A stretch of 34,075 nt of DNA from a virus. Below the pieces are notes generated by a model. It saw only the letters and a list, made by a program, of their open reading frames with translations, ran no database searches and was not told the DNA's origin. The stretch covers positions 1 through 34,075 of the IMG/VR virus record IMGVR_UViG_3300024518_000019; one strand, given 5' to 3'. Within the stretch, counting starts at the first letter, position 1, and each line of letters begins with the position of its first letter. This document shows, piece by piece, positions 6,454 through 14,635 of the stretch. A program made the position numbers and the translations under genes.

Positions 6454-6669
6454 ATGTCAAAAGACTATGGAATAGAGTATTGGGGAAAACTCGAAGAACG
6501 TGAGTTACTTTTCCTAATAGAAATTCTTGAGGAAAAAGTAAAATCTACACCTATCTGTGGTGGTGGTAAATTACTTAGAAAACTCAAAGAAAATTTCTAT
6601 GGTGCTGAATCTTATGAGGAAGCAACTCTAAAAAACAAATTCGTTGAATCTATAACCATTCAACATTAA
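6454..6669 (+). CDS. 71-aa protein, own promoter and terminator
   Basis: An isolated monocistronic gene bracketed by a TATA box and a T7 tract. The protein has a helical acidic N-terminal half (E-E-R-E-L-L-F-L-I-E-I-L-E-E-K), a C-G-G-G-K turn, and a basic helix. Its own transcription unit between the capsid and connector genes suggests expression level or timing different from its neighbours. No domain recognised; a small head accessory protein or a regulator is possible. Confidence 0.65.
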   Translation: MSKDYGIEYWGKLEERELLFLIEILEEKVKSTPICGGGKLLRKLKENFYGAESYEEATLKNKFVESITIQH

Positions 6670-6670
6670 T

Positions 6671-6684
6671 CTCTTTTTTTATTA
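6671..6684 (+). terminator. Oligo-T terminator
   Basis: CTC followed by T7 and an A/T-rich extension immediately after the TAA of the 71-aa gene, and just ahead of the next TATA box. Confidence 0.55.
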
Positions 6685-6689
6685 TTTCT

Positions 6690-6695
6690 CTTTAT
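6690..6695 (+). promoter_or_regulatory. TATA box before connector gene
   Basis: CTTTAT inside ATTTCTCTTTATT, nearly the same sequence as the box at 603-613. It ends 21 nt before ATG 6717. Confidence 0.6.
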
Positions 6696-6716
6696 TTTAG
6701 ACACAAATGAATAGTA

Positions 6717-7097
6717 ATGGCTAGTAATTTCTTCGGAATTAACAAGTGTAAGCAGTTACTCAACATAGATGTGACTGATACGGTAGATGATGAACTATTA
6801 AACTCATTTGGAGAGGTTTCCAACCAACATATCGATAATATCCTAAAACAGCATGATGAAAGAATACCATTAAAGGTCCCAAGTATTCTGGCAGACGTAC
6901 AAATGGCAGCTAACTACTATGTATGCTCATTATTCAGAGGTAAACGTGGAGACAATGAAACAGCCAAGTTTTGGAAAGAAATGTTCACAGATACCATTAA
7001 TGGAATTATAGAGGAGAGAAGTATTGAGGGATTATCCTATGATGTTCAACGATTCAACGATAGATATAGACAAGAAGATGTCTATAGGCTATGGTAA
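6717..7097 (+). CDS. Head-tail connector protein (gp6/gp15-like)
   Basis: 126 residues, mostly helical, following the capsid gene as HK97 gp6- or SPP1 gp15-type adaptors do. There is a short N-terminal K-C-K-Q-L-L-N helix, then a D-D-E-L-L-N-S-F helix, a central long hydrophobic helix (V-Q-M-A-A-N-Y-Y-V-C) and an amphipathic C-terminal helix. This matches the all-helical adaptor that docks under the portal. ATG 6717 is chosen from the TATA spacing. The assignment is by architecture and position. Confidence 0.65.
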   Translation: MASNFFGINKCKQLLNIDVTDTVDDELLNSFGEVSNQHIDNILKQHDERIPLKVPSILADVQMAANYYVCSLFRGKRGDNETAKFWKEMFTDTINGIIEERSIEGLSYDVQRFNDRYRQEDVYRLW

Positions 7098-7109
7098 ATA
7101 TTAATTCTC

Positions 7110-7115
7110 TTTATA
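7110..7115 (+). promoter_or_regulatory. TATA box of fibre operon
   Basis: TTTATA within TTCTCTTTATAC, 23 nt before ATG 7139. Third occurrence of the TCTCTTTAT core. Confidence 0.65.
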
Positions 7116-7129
7116 CTCAAATTGTGAGT
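7115..7129. promoter_or_regulatory. Inverted repeat overlapping initiator region
   Basis: ACTCA-AATTG-TGAGT: perfect 5-bp arms around a 5-bp spacer immediately downstream of the TATA box. A repeat of the same 5-5-5 geometry with an AATT(C/G) spacer lies in the matching position at 30408. A repressor binding there would block initiation; the regulator is unknown. Confidence 0.35.
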
Positions 7130-7138
7130 TAATACAGA

Positions 7139-7783
7139 ATGTTTCAATTACCAAACTCATGGAATCTAACTAATAGAATCAATGAAGCCAAAACAGAATC
7201 TTTTCAAACCTGGGCTGACAGTACAAGATACCTGTCAGAACAAGCAAGAGCAGACAACGTTATTAGGGTTTTATCATTCCCAGAAGTAAGCCCATCTGGA
7301 ACAATCGACATGATTAAAGAATTTGACTATACACACAATCTAGTAACCAATGATGGTGAGATTTTCTATGCAAAACAAGGAGCAGGAGAGACACCAGCAA
7401 CTAATGAAAACTTTGCAAGTGGTAGTTTTGATATGGGAACCACAGCATATACAGAAGCAGAAGGTGATACATATAACGAGTATGATGTATCAGGTGCTTC
7501 AAGCATATCAGGAAGTATTCAAACATTCACATCAGGTTATCCTAAAACTAATGATACAGGAGATACAGACAACACAGGAGACGCAACTGACGCAGTAAGT
7601 TACGCAGTTAATTACGCAGCCGCAGCCTGGAATGATACAGACGTAGAACAAGGCTGTATTCATAACAACTCTAGTCCAGTATCAGCAACAAAGCTATTAT
7701 CAGTCTTTTCATTTACTTCATTTGCTAAGACAAGCTCTGACACCTTAAAGGTATTCGTAAATCACGCTTTCGAAAACCAATGA
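7139..7783 (+). CDS. Beta-rich structural protein
   Basis: 214 residues, first gene of the adhesin block and read from ATG 23 nt after a TATA box. The N-terminal 35 residues are helical (possible attachment segment). The rest is beta-rich with many Thr, Ser, Gly and Asp, including V-T-N-D-G-E-I-F-Y and an Asp/Thr-rich loop of about 25 residues near the middle. This composition is common in virion surface or fibre proteins. It overlaps the next gene by ATGA. Exact role unknown; a neck or head fibre is a fair guess. Confidence 0.55.
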   Translation: MFQLPNSWNLTNRINEAKTESFQTWADSTRYLSEQARADNVIRVLSFPEVSPSGTIDMIKEFDYTHNLVTNDGEIFYAKQGAGETPATNENFASGSFDMGTTAYTEAEGDTYNEYDVSGASSISGSIQTFTSGYPKTNDTGDTDNTGDATDAVSYAVNYAAAAWNDTDVEQGCIHNNSSPVSATKLLSVFSFTSFAKTSSDTLKVFVNHAFENQ

Positions 7784-7908
7784 GCCTTAGAGCCATGTTT
7801 GAGATGTTAAATCGTCTTAATCATACACCTTCTAAATCTCATGGTGGCATAGACGCTAAAATTTTTCACGCTGAAAGAATCAATACCATATTAACGAGGG
7901 TTAACTAA
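7780..7908 (+). CDS. 42-aa protein, unknown
   Basis: Begins in ATGA with the previous stop and ends in TAATG with the next start, so it is coupled on both sides. Basic, with helix-forming ends and a middle S-H-G-G-I-D segment. Such short linker genes in fibre blocks may encode adaptors or chaperones, but nothing specific is seen. Confidence 0.6.
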   Translation: MSLRAMFEMLNRLNHTPSKSHGGIDAKIFHAERINTILTRVN

Positions 7909-8879
7909 TGGCTGATGTTAAGATTTCTGCTCTAGGTGCAATAGCCTCAGTAGCAGGAGAGGACCTTATAGCAATAGTTGACGACCCTGGTGTCACACCA
8001 GCTTCAAGAAAGGCAACAATGACACAAGTATTAGCCTTTATCAACGCTAATATCTCAGCATTAGCTAACATAGTAGAAGATACAACTCCAGACTTAGGTG
8101 GCACATTAACTGGCTCAGGCTTTGACCAAACAGGTATGGGAACCATATCCATGACCGAACAAGCCGCTGCCAATGCAGATGTAGCAGGAGATGGTCAGAT
8201 GTGGGTAAAAACAGCAACACCAAATCAATTATGGTTTACTGATGATGCAGGTACAGACTTTCAACTAGCCAGTCTAGCAGGAACAGAAACTTTAACTAAC
8301 AAAACATTAACTTCACCTACTTTAACAACCCCAGCACTTGGAACACCAGCAAGTGGAATATTAAGTGGCTGTACTGTAATTCCAATGGCTCAAGCCTCAG
8401 GTATTCTTCCTGACGCAAATATGCCAAATCTTACAGGAGATATAACAACAGTGGAAGGAGCAGTAGCCACAACAATAGGAGCAGATAAAGTATTACTATC
8501 AATGGTTGCACCAGCCGCAAAAACAGAAGCCTTAATCATGGCAGTATCAGATGAAACAACAGCACTTACAGCAGGAACATCAGCAGGTGTATTTCGTATG
8601 CCTTATGGATTTACACTTACAGCAGTACGAGCCTCAGTAACAACAGCAGGAACAGGTTCAGTAATCACAGTTGACATTAACGAATCAGCAACCACTATTC
8701 TATCAACCAAACTAACCATTGACGCCACCGAAAAGACAAGTACAACTGCCGCAACTGCCGCAGTAATATCTGATTCAGCACTAGCAGATGATTCTGAAAT
8801 TACCATAGACATTGATACAGTTGATTCAGGTGGAGTCGGAGCAGGACTTAAAATTTATCTTATAGGGTACCAAACTTAG
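7908..8879 (+). CDS. Tail or head fibre protein
   Basis: 323 residues. The N-terminus (K-I-S-A-L-G-A-I, then L-I-A-I-V-D-D-P) resembles virion-attachment segments of phage fibres. The middle contains the low-complexity phage fibre motif L-T-N-K-T-L-T-S-P-T-L-T-T-P and G-T-P-A-S-G. The last 110 residues form a beta-sandwich ending F-R-M-P-Y-G-F-T-L ... L-K-I-Y-L-I-G, a domain I know from many marine phage structural proteins. Thr/Ala rich. GAGG precedes its TAATG start. Probably trimeric and exposed. Confidence 0.7.
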   Translation: MADVKISALGAIASVAGEDLIAIVDDPGVTPASRKATMTQVLAFINANISALANIVEDTTPDLGGTLTGSGFDQTGMGTISMTEQAAANADVAGDGQMWVKTATPNQLWFTDDAGTDFQLASLAGTETLTNKTLTSPTLTTPALGTPASGILSGCTVIPMAQASGILPDANMPNLTGDITTVEGAVATTIGADKVLLSMVAPAAKTEALIMAVSDETTALTAGTSAGVFRMPYGFTLTAVRASVTTAGTGSVITVDINESATTILSTKLTIDATEKTSTTAATAAVISDSALADDSEITIDIDTVDSGGVGAGLKIYLIGYQT

Positions 8880-8888
8880 TGAAATAAA

Positions 8889-9968
8889 ATGCAAGGATTA
8901 AACAATCCAATAGGCATTAAATCAATAGAGCCTAATCAAAATCCATTCATTACTAATCCATATAGATTTGCCGCAGCAGGAGTAGGTGGATGGGTAGAAC
9001 TTGGAAGAACTACGTTAGGAAGTGCAACATCAACAATAGATGTTTCCTCATTATCAGATAAAAGATATTATATGATTTTAAATAATTATGCTGCTAACAT
9101 TGATAATCATATTAGATTTAATAATGATTCTGGAACTAATTATGCACAAAGACGTTCAGATGATGGTTCAGAATCTTCAAATGCAAGTCAAAACAAAATA
9201 TCTATAAATGCTAATGCAGGGGGAACAAATGCAAGATTTAGTGTAGGGTATGTAGCGAATCTAGCAACTAAAGAAAAATTATTTCAATCATGGACAATTA
9301 GACAACAAACAGCAGGGAGTGGCACAGCTCCTAGTAGAACAGAGGCAATAGGAAAACACGCCCAAACTTCTAATCCAATAGACCAAATGACAATAGTAAA
9401 TACAGGAGGAAATTTTCCAATAGGAGCAGAATTAGTAGTATTAGGTTGGGATCCAGCAGATACTCATACTAGTAATTTCTGGGAAGAATTAGATTCAGTA
9501 GATTTATCAGGTGGAGCTGCAACAACATTAACCACAAATACATTTACACCAAAAAAATATTTGTGGATTCAAGGATTCGCAGATAAATCAGTAGCAGTTA
9601 CACCAAGATTCAGGGTAGGAAATGCAGGCACAATAGACACAGGCACTAACTATGCAAGACGTAGAAGTGAGAACGGGGGAGCAGATGCAACATCAATAAA
9701 TGCAGATGGTATATATGTAGAGGGTGGTGTTCCTAATGGTTCTACATTTTTTAATTTCTTTATTGTAAACAATGCTTCTAATGAAAAATTAATGATATGG
9801 AATTATTGTTCAATAAATACAGTAGGAGCAGGCGGAGCACCTGATAGAGGTGAGGGTGTAGCAAAATGGACAGACACTACTAACCAGATAACAGACTTTC
9901 AGATATATAATGCAGGTGGAACTAATTTCGGCACTAACTCAATTCTCAAAGTGTATGGGAGTGATTAA
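8889..9968 (+). CDS. Fibre protein with duplicated jelly-roll-like domain
   Basis: 359 residues built from a short lead-in and two homologous halves (about residues 35-190 and 195-359). Each half has a W-x-E-L strand, an N-Y-A-(Q/R)-R-R-S-(D/E)-(D/N)-G motif, and a later G-x-G-x-A-P-x-R-x-E motif. A third copy is the separate gene at 10407. Gly/Asn/Thr-rich beta strands suggest a virion-surface adhesin. The HNH gene overlaps its 3' end by 14 nt. Receptor binding is inferred from composition and location. Confidence 0.65.
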   Translation: MQGLNNPIGIKSIEPNQNPFITNPYRFAAAGVGGWVELGRTTLGSATSTIDVSSLSDKRYYMILNNYAANIDNHIRFNNDSGTNYAQRRSDDGSESSNASQNKISINANAGGTNARFSVGYVANLATKEKLFQSWTIRQQTAGSGTAPSRTEAIGKHAQTSNPIDQMTIVNTGGNFPIGAELVVLGWDPADTHTSNFWEELDSVDLSGGAATTLTTNTFTPKKYLWIQGFADKSVAVTPRFRVGNAGTIDTGTNYARRRSENGGADATSINADGIYVEGGVPNGSTFFNFFIVNNASNEKLMIWNYCSINTVGAGGAPDRGEGVAKWTDTTNQITDFQIYNAGGTNFGTNSILKVYGSD

Positions 9969-10407
9969 GTTGACTACAGAATATCAGAAAAAATGGGTAA
10001 GAGAAAATAAAGATAAGGTCAGAAAATATGCTTTAGACTACTACTATAGAAAAGGATACTTACAAAATAAGGAAAAAATGAGAGGAAGAAAATCATATAT
10101 GAAACAGTATAGAAAAGATCACCCTGAGGTAGAACTTAAAAGTAAATTAAAAAGACTAACTAAATTAGGTTCAATATTCAATATGTCAGGATATGAGTTA
10201 AAACACGCTTTAATATCATGGTCAAAGACTATACGAAAGAGGGATAATAATAAATGTCAGGTATGTGGTAACAACGGTACACAATCACACCATATCTTAT
10301 ATCAAAAATATATTCCTCAATTAGCTCTTAATATGAATAATGGAATAACTCTATGTGATATGCATCATTACGAAGTACATGGACAAAAACTAGGAGTGAT
10401 AAACTAA
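9955..10407 (+). CDS. HNH endonuclease
   Basis: 150 residues from ATG 9955, or 145 from TTG 9970, which lies just after the upstream TAA. A basic helical N-terminal DNA-binding half precedes a complete HNH zinc module: C-Q-V-C at 101-104, H-H at 112-113, Asn around 128, C-D-M-H-H at 134-138 and H142. It sits between two copies of a fibre domain and ends in TAATG with the second. A freestanding homing-type or mobile nuclease is likely; a role in packaging is less likely given its distance from the terminase. Confidence 0.85.
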   Translation: MGVIKLTTEYQKKWVRENKDKVRKYALDYYYRKGYLQNKEKMRGRKSYMKQYRKDHPEVELKSKLKRLTKLGSIFNMSGYELKHALISWSKTIRKRDNNKCQVCGNNGTQSHHILYQKYIPQLALNMNNGITLCDMHHYEVHGQKLGVIN

Positions 10408-10895
10408 TGGCTTGGGCTAAGAACGGAACTCCTACAACATTAGGTTCAGCAGGGGATGATTTGGACATTACAGATTTAACAGCAAAGAAGTTTAATCAAT
10501 TTCTATTTCATGGATTAGTCACAGGGGCAGGAAGTGGTAGAGGTAATGAAACTTTCAATAATAATACAAATTCTGTATATGCTCAAAGATCATCAAACAA
10601 TGGAGCAGCAGACGCAACTTACACAAGTCAGGCTACATGGTTTCACGACAACCAAAATGACGATGAATTTAAAATAATTTATTTATGTTCTATTTCAGGA
10701 GAGGAAAAACTAGGTATTTATTTTCATGTGTATTATGGAGCAGCAGGTGCAGGCACAGCACCGATTAGAGAGGGATTTGTTGGCAAATTTGTTCCTAGTC
10801 CAGACGCAGATATTACAAGAATAGATATTAATAATGACGTAGCAAGTTTTGACTTTGATACATCATCTAATCTCTCAGCATTGGGAACTGATTAG
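10407..10895 (+). CDS. Fibre protein, third copy of jelly-roll-like domain
   Basis: 162 residues, one full copy of the domain duplicated in the protein at 8889. It shares the V-Y-A-Q-R-S-S-N-N-G motif and the later G-A-G-T-A-P-I-R-E motif. The sequence has diverged well beyond a recent duplication. The start is ATG in TAATG with GGAG upstream. It was probably once contiguous with the upstream gene or arose by duplication around the HNH insertion. Likely surface exposed. Confidence 0.65.
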   Translation: MAWAKNGTPTTLGSAGDDLDITDLTAKKFNQFLFHGLVTGAGSGRGNETFNNNTNSVYAQRSSNNGAADATYTSQATWFHDNQNDDEFKIIYLCSISGEEKLGIYFHVYYGAAGAGTAPIREGFVGKFVPSPDADITRIDINNDVASFDFDTSSNLSALGTD

Positions 10896-10897
10896 TC

Positions 10898-11140
10898 ATG
10901 CAATCATACTATGAGGGAATAAATCAGGGGGATCATTACCTATGTGACAGATGTGAGGTAGCCAAGTTAAGGGCAGACGAGTTCAATGGTAATGTAAGAG
11001 ACATTGTTGATTCACAAGATAAAATGCGTTACTGTGATGAATGTAGAAATTGGATTAATCTTCAACATTATACAGATAAACAAGGAAATAAACATACTTT
11101 AAGAAGTGAGAGAATTATAGGTGTGGATATTTTCCCATGA
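10898..11140 (+). CDS. 80-aa zinc-ribbon protein with KHTLRSER tail
   Basis: Two Cys pairs (C-D-R-C near residue 16 and C-D-E-C near 46) form a zinc ribbon with acidic and aromatic surroundings. The C-terminus contains K-H-T-L-R-S-E-R-I-I, which also closes the neighbouring glycosyltransferase. It lies between a fibre gene and the glycosyltransferase and overlaps the latter by ATGA, so a shared pathway is likely. Function unknown; an accessory to surface modification or fibre assembly is an inference. Confidence 0.6.
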   Translation: MQSYYEGINQGDHYLCDRCEVAKLRADEFNGNVRDIVDSQDKMRYCDECRNWINLQHYTDKQGNKHTLRSERIIGVDIFP

Positions 11141-12015
11141 ATAAAAGATTAAAGACAATAGATGAGAAACTCAAAGATGAAGTATTACATTCACAAGGCA
11201 ATTATAATTTAGAAATTGTTAAAGAAAAATTCATAGTGCCAAAAGATTCAATGCAAATTATAATCTCTCATTGTATATACAATGAGGAGCAATTCTTTGA
11301 GGAAGTTCTATATGATGATTTAAAAATTAATGATTTAGATATAATTCATATCCTAGATGGAGCATGGAAGAATTATGATGGTGGGTATCAATCAAATGAC
11401 AACACTATAGAGATAATTAATAATTTCAGGGATAGAGCAGAGAAGATAGGAGTTAAGGTAATCTATGAAAAACACCCAGAAAATAAAATATGGGAATCAG
11501 AACCAATAAAGAGAAACTATCAAATTAAACGAATTAAAGAGTTATTTGGTGATAAACCATATTATAATATTGTAAAAGATGGTGATGAAATATTTCATCA
11601 TTTATCAGGTAGACAGAATTCTTGGTTAAAGAAAGATTTAGTAGAGTGGATAAAATATGAACAAAATATAGGTCTAATTAATTGTAATGCTCATTATTCT
11701 GATATTTCATTACTCACTCCAAGAATGTTTCCATCAACTAGAGATTTACATTATTACACAGGTAAAAGTATGATTATTCATAATGAGAATCATAATGTTA
11801 TATCTGACTATAACCCAGATGTAAGAAATTCTGGAGACCCTAAACTATGCTTTGTATATCAAAGTATGATGTTGATTAATAAATTTACTATACGAAATAA
11901 ACAGAGACAGATGGATAAAATACCCTTTGTAAAATATATTGAATCACAAAAAGGTAATGAACCATGTGCTCATAAACATACACTTCGCTCTGAAAGACTA
12001 ATTGAACACACTTGA
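11137..12015 (+). CDS. GT-A-type glycosyltransferase
   Basis: 292 residues. The N-terminal half has GT2-like landmarks: I-S-H-C-I-Y-N-E-E at 43-51, L-D-G-A-W at 73-77, K-R-N-Y-Q at 125-129, and K-D-G-D-E at 147-151 as the DXD-type metal/nucleotide-sugar site. The C-terminal half, rich in Asn, His and aromatic residues, would bind the acceptor. It ends with K-H-T-L-R-S-E-R-L-I, shared with the preceding zinc-ribbon protein. Lying among fibre genes, it may glycosylate virion proteins or host surface. Substrate unknown. Confidence 0.7.
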   Translation: MNKRLKTIDEKLKDEVLHSQGNYNLEIVKEKFIVPKDSMQIIISHCIYNEEQFFEEVLYDDLKINDLDIIHILDGAWKNYDGGYQSNDNTIEIINNFRDRAEKIGVKVIYEKHPENKIWESEPIKRNYQIKRIKELFGDKPYYNIVKDGDEIFHHLSGRQNSWLKKDLVEWIKYEQNIGLINCNAHYSDISLLTPRMFPSTRDLHYYTGKSMIIHNENHNVISDYNPDVRNSGDPKLCFVYQSMMLINKFTIRNKQRQMDKIPFVKYIESQKGNEPCAHKHTLRSERLIEHT

Positions 12016-13754
12016 GCTTTCAGTTTCTCCTGGAAGATGGCTCAGGGAATTATATATTAGAAGATAGTTCAGGTGGATATAGACAGGATATACCAACTAA
12101 GGTAGTTAATGATACCGTACAGATAACAGAATCTAAAGTCCCAGAGTTTGACCTATATCTAATTGAAGATGGAACAGGTGCCATAAAATTAGAGAGTGGC
12201 TTAGGATATTACGAACAAGATGTGCCTATCTATCATAGTGCAGATACAGTAGATTTATCTGAAACTGTCAATCGTGTAAGAGCATTAAAGGTAGAGATTA
12301 ATGACATAGTTGGACTAACTGAATCTAAGAATAGACTAAGAAGTCAGATAAGAAACCTTGCTGATACAGTTGGTATTACAGAGTCATTTAATAGACTTCG
12401 AAGTCAAATAAGGAATCTATCTGATACTGTTGGCTTAACTGAATCTGATAATCATAATATTGGACTATCACGAACTGCTAACGATACAGTTGGTATTACT
12501 GATACATTCAACAGGTTAAGGACCCAGGTTAGAAATGTATTAGATATAGTTGGAATAATTGGAACATCTAATAGAGATAGAACATTCTCAAAAACCGTTA
12601 ACACAGATACCATTGGCATATCAGATGTTACTAATAATACATCATCAGAGTTTGAATTCCTACTGGAAGATGGCTCAGGTAACTTATACCTAGAAGATGG
12701 AAGTGGAAACTATCTCCAAGACCTTCTACAAATAACAATCAATGAGACAGTTGGAGTTACAGAGAGTAAAGAGAGAGTAGGACAGCTATTCAAGAATATC
12801 GCTGACACAGTAGGAATTACGGAAGCCTCAGAGAAAATATATGTGTTAATCTATGTCATAAAGAATGTTGTAGATACTATCGGTATCACAGAAGCCTCAG
12901 AGAGAATCACACAGTTATTCAAGAATATTACATCAACAGTAGGAATAACAGAAGCAAGTGAGAAACTAAACATAATAATTAAAAACATATCAGATACAAT
13001 AGGACTAACCACGCTTGAGAATTATGCAACAGGATTCTTCAAAGTAGCAACACAGTTTATTGTAGCAGTAGAATCAACCATAAACAAACTACTTACAGAT
13101 GTCAATGTATATGCACTTGAAGATGGAACTGGCAGTTATCTCAATGAAGATGGATTAGGATTCTACCAGATAGACCAATTATTAATAGTAAAAATACAAA
13201 ATGCAATAGTAGACATAACAGAAGCTTCTCAGAAATACTTGGGACCTGTCAAGAATGTAGTAGATACTGTCCTACTTGTAGAGTCATTTAACAGATTACG
13301 AGCTCAGATTAGAAACTTTGCAGACACAGTAGGAATCACAGAGAGTAGTAATAGGTTAGGCTCACTCATCAGAAACTTTACAAGAACAGTTGGTATAACA
13401 GAATCTAATAACAGAGTATTTACCCTATTGAGAAATCTAACATCTACAGTTGGCATAACATCTGTAAACAATAAGATTAGAGGATTCAGTAAAGTAATAA
13501 ATGATACCATTCAACTTACAGACTCACTAAATATTGTTACTGGAATAGTCAAAGAGGCACTTGACACACTTGGAATCACAGAACTAATCAACAAGATTAG
13601 AGTGGTATTTACAGCAAATAATGTAGGTGTATTCACTTCAACTACTAACAAGAACGTCAATGATATGTTATCAATATCCTCAATAGATGTAGATAATCTA
13701 ATTGTTATTGATTCTCTTAATTCTGGGATTTTAAAAATAATAGATGATGATTAA
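12012..13754 (+). CDS. Repeat-built fibre (about 20 T-V-G-I-T-E repeats)
   Basis: 580 residues from TTG in a TTGA overlap. Two repeat families alternate. About 20 copies of a roughly 20-residue unit with core D-T-V-G-I-T-E-S and a tail such as N-R-L-R-S-Q-I-R-N run nearly end to end. Four copies of L-E-D-G-(S/T)-G repeats with a following Y-x-Q-D lie near residues 5, 47, 217 and 373. The LEDGSG motif is frequent in phage fibre or tail proteins. The protein is probably a long repetitive, perhaps solenoid or trimeric, fibre. Copy number is likely to vary between relatives, and short-read assembly may have altered it. Confidence 0.75.
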   Translation: MSFQFLLEDGSGNYILEDSSGGYRQDIPTKVVNDTVQITESKVPEFDLYLIEDGTGAIKLESGLGYYEQDVPIYHSADTVDLSETVNRVRALKVEINDIVGLTESKNRLRSQIRNLADTVGITESFNRLRSQIRNLSDTVGLTESDNHNIGLSRTANDTVGITDTFNRLRTQVRNVLDIVGIIGTSNRDRTFSKTVNTDTIGISDVTNNTSSEFEFLLEDGSGNLYLEDGSGNYLQDLLQITINETVGVTESKERVGQLFKNIADTVGITEASEKIYVLIYVIKNVVDTIGITEASERITQLFKNITSTVGITEASEKLNIIIKNISDTIGLTTLENYATGFFKVATQFIVAVESTINKLLTDVNVYALEDGTGSYLNEDGLGFYQIDQLLIVKIQNAIVDITEASQKYLGPVKNVVDTVLLVESFNRLRAQIRNFADTVGITESSNRLGSLIRNFTRTVGITESNNRVFTLLRNLTSTVGITSVNNKIRGFSKVINDTIQLTDSLNIVTGIVKEALDTLGITELINKIRVVFTANNVGVFTSTTNKNVNDMLSISSIDVDNLIVIDSLNSGILKIIDDD

Positions 13755-14098
13755 TGGCTAATGGAACAGTAATTACAATATCAAGTGAAGATGTAGGGAC
13801 TATAATAAAAGGCACAGCCAAGACAAGAACAAACGGAACAGACACAGTTATAGACATTAATGACCTATCTAGCATTACTATCTACCTAAGGGACCCAGAT
13901 GGAGTAGTAACAACTCATACAGCAACAGCAACTAATGTAGATGGTGGCACAGATGGAATCTGGTCATTCACAACTGCCTCTGCAATATTTAGTGAAAACC
14001 CTGGAATATGGAAGATACAGGCAAAGTATGCTTACGGTGGTGGAAATATTTTCTACAGCCAAATCAAGAACATCACTATCGGTGAAGCACTTCTTTGA
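13754..14098 (+). CDS. Ig-like/BppU-N-like tail protein
   Basis: 114 residues, all-beta, TAATG coupled to the fibre gene. It has strands I-K-G-T-A-K-T, a central S-S-I-T-I-Y-L-R-D-P-D-G hairpin and a closing W-K-I-Q-A-K-Y. The D-P-D-G turn and the W-x-I-x-A strand are typical of BppU N-terminal and related phage Ig-like domains. A similar small protein lies at 637. It may join fibre to virion. Confidence 0.6.
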   Translation: MANGTVITISSEDVGTIIKGTAKTRTNGTDTVIDINDLSSITIYLRDPDGVVTTHTATATNVDGGTDGIWSFTTASAIFSENPGIWKIQAKYAYGGGNIFYSQIKNITIGEALL

Positions 14099-14598
14099 CC
14101 AGCATAGATTTCTTTGGGATAAAACAGAGAATAGTGGAGATACTAAAAGATGATACAACTAATCTATGGGATAGCACTCCTAGTGATAAGACCAAATTTA
14201 GAAAGATTGAAGCTGGTTCTCCTACGAGTAAAGGGATAAATCAACCACCACTTCCACGACTCTGGGTGACATCAGATGACCTAGTGGCTAACATATCTGA
14301 TATTGCAATAGTATCTAATAATGTAGCACAAGGACATGAGTATGATTTCAGAGTTAAAATAATGTTTGTAGTGGAAGCAAAAGATGGACCAAAGACAGAA
14401 GAAGATATTGATGACTTTACTAAAAATATAATCAATCAACTAGAGACCAACTATGACCTAAGAACTCCTGGTGGAGCAGAATCCACAAGACTAGCAGAAT
14501 CATCTAGTGTAATACAGATAATGGACCTACCAGCCATGTTTAAGGGTGATACGGTAAAGGGTAGAATAATACGCTTCAAAGTTGTTGTGAGAGTTTAA
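14095..14598 (+). CDS. Tail terminator / neck protein candidate
   Basis: 167 residues from TTG in TTGA. An N-terminal helix (I-K-Q-R-I-V-E-I-L-K-D-D) is followed by an alpha/beta fold with the strand Y-D-F-R-V-K-I-M-F-V-V, a helix after E-E-D-I-D-D-F, and a last strand R-I-I-R-F-K-V-V-V-R. This is the layout of lambda gpU/HK97 gp10-like tail terminator proteins, and the major tail protein follows immediately. Neck adaptor is the alternative. Confidence 0.65.
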   Translation: MTSIDFFGIKQRIVEILKDDTTNLWDSTPSDKTKFRKIEAGSPTSKGINQPPLPRLWVTSDDLVANISDIAIVSNNVAQGHEYDFRVKIMFVVEAKDGPKTEEDIDDFTKNIINQLETNYDLRTPGGAESTRLAESSSVIQIMDLPAMFKGDTVKGRIIRFKVVVRV

Positions 14599-14602
14599 TT
14601 AC

Positions 14603-14611
14603 TTCTATTAT
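14603..14611 (+). promoter_or_regulatory. TATA-like box of tail tube gene
   Basis: TTCTATTAT, 24 nt before ATG 14636, in a 37-nt intergenic space. A separate promoter here would allow high tube expression. Confidence 0.5.
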
Positions 14612-14635
14612 CACAATAATTAAGATAATCACTAT

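Noticed and set aside
12012-13754. Repeat region as a tandem DNA satellite
   Set aside because: The repeats are preserved at protein level within one open frame and the DNA copies differ, so they are protein repeats.
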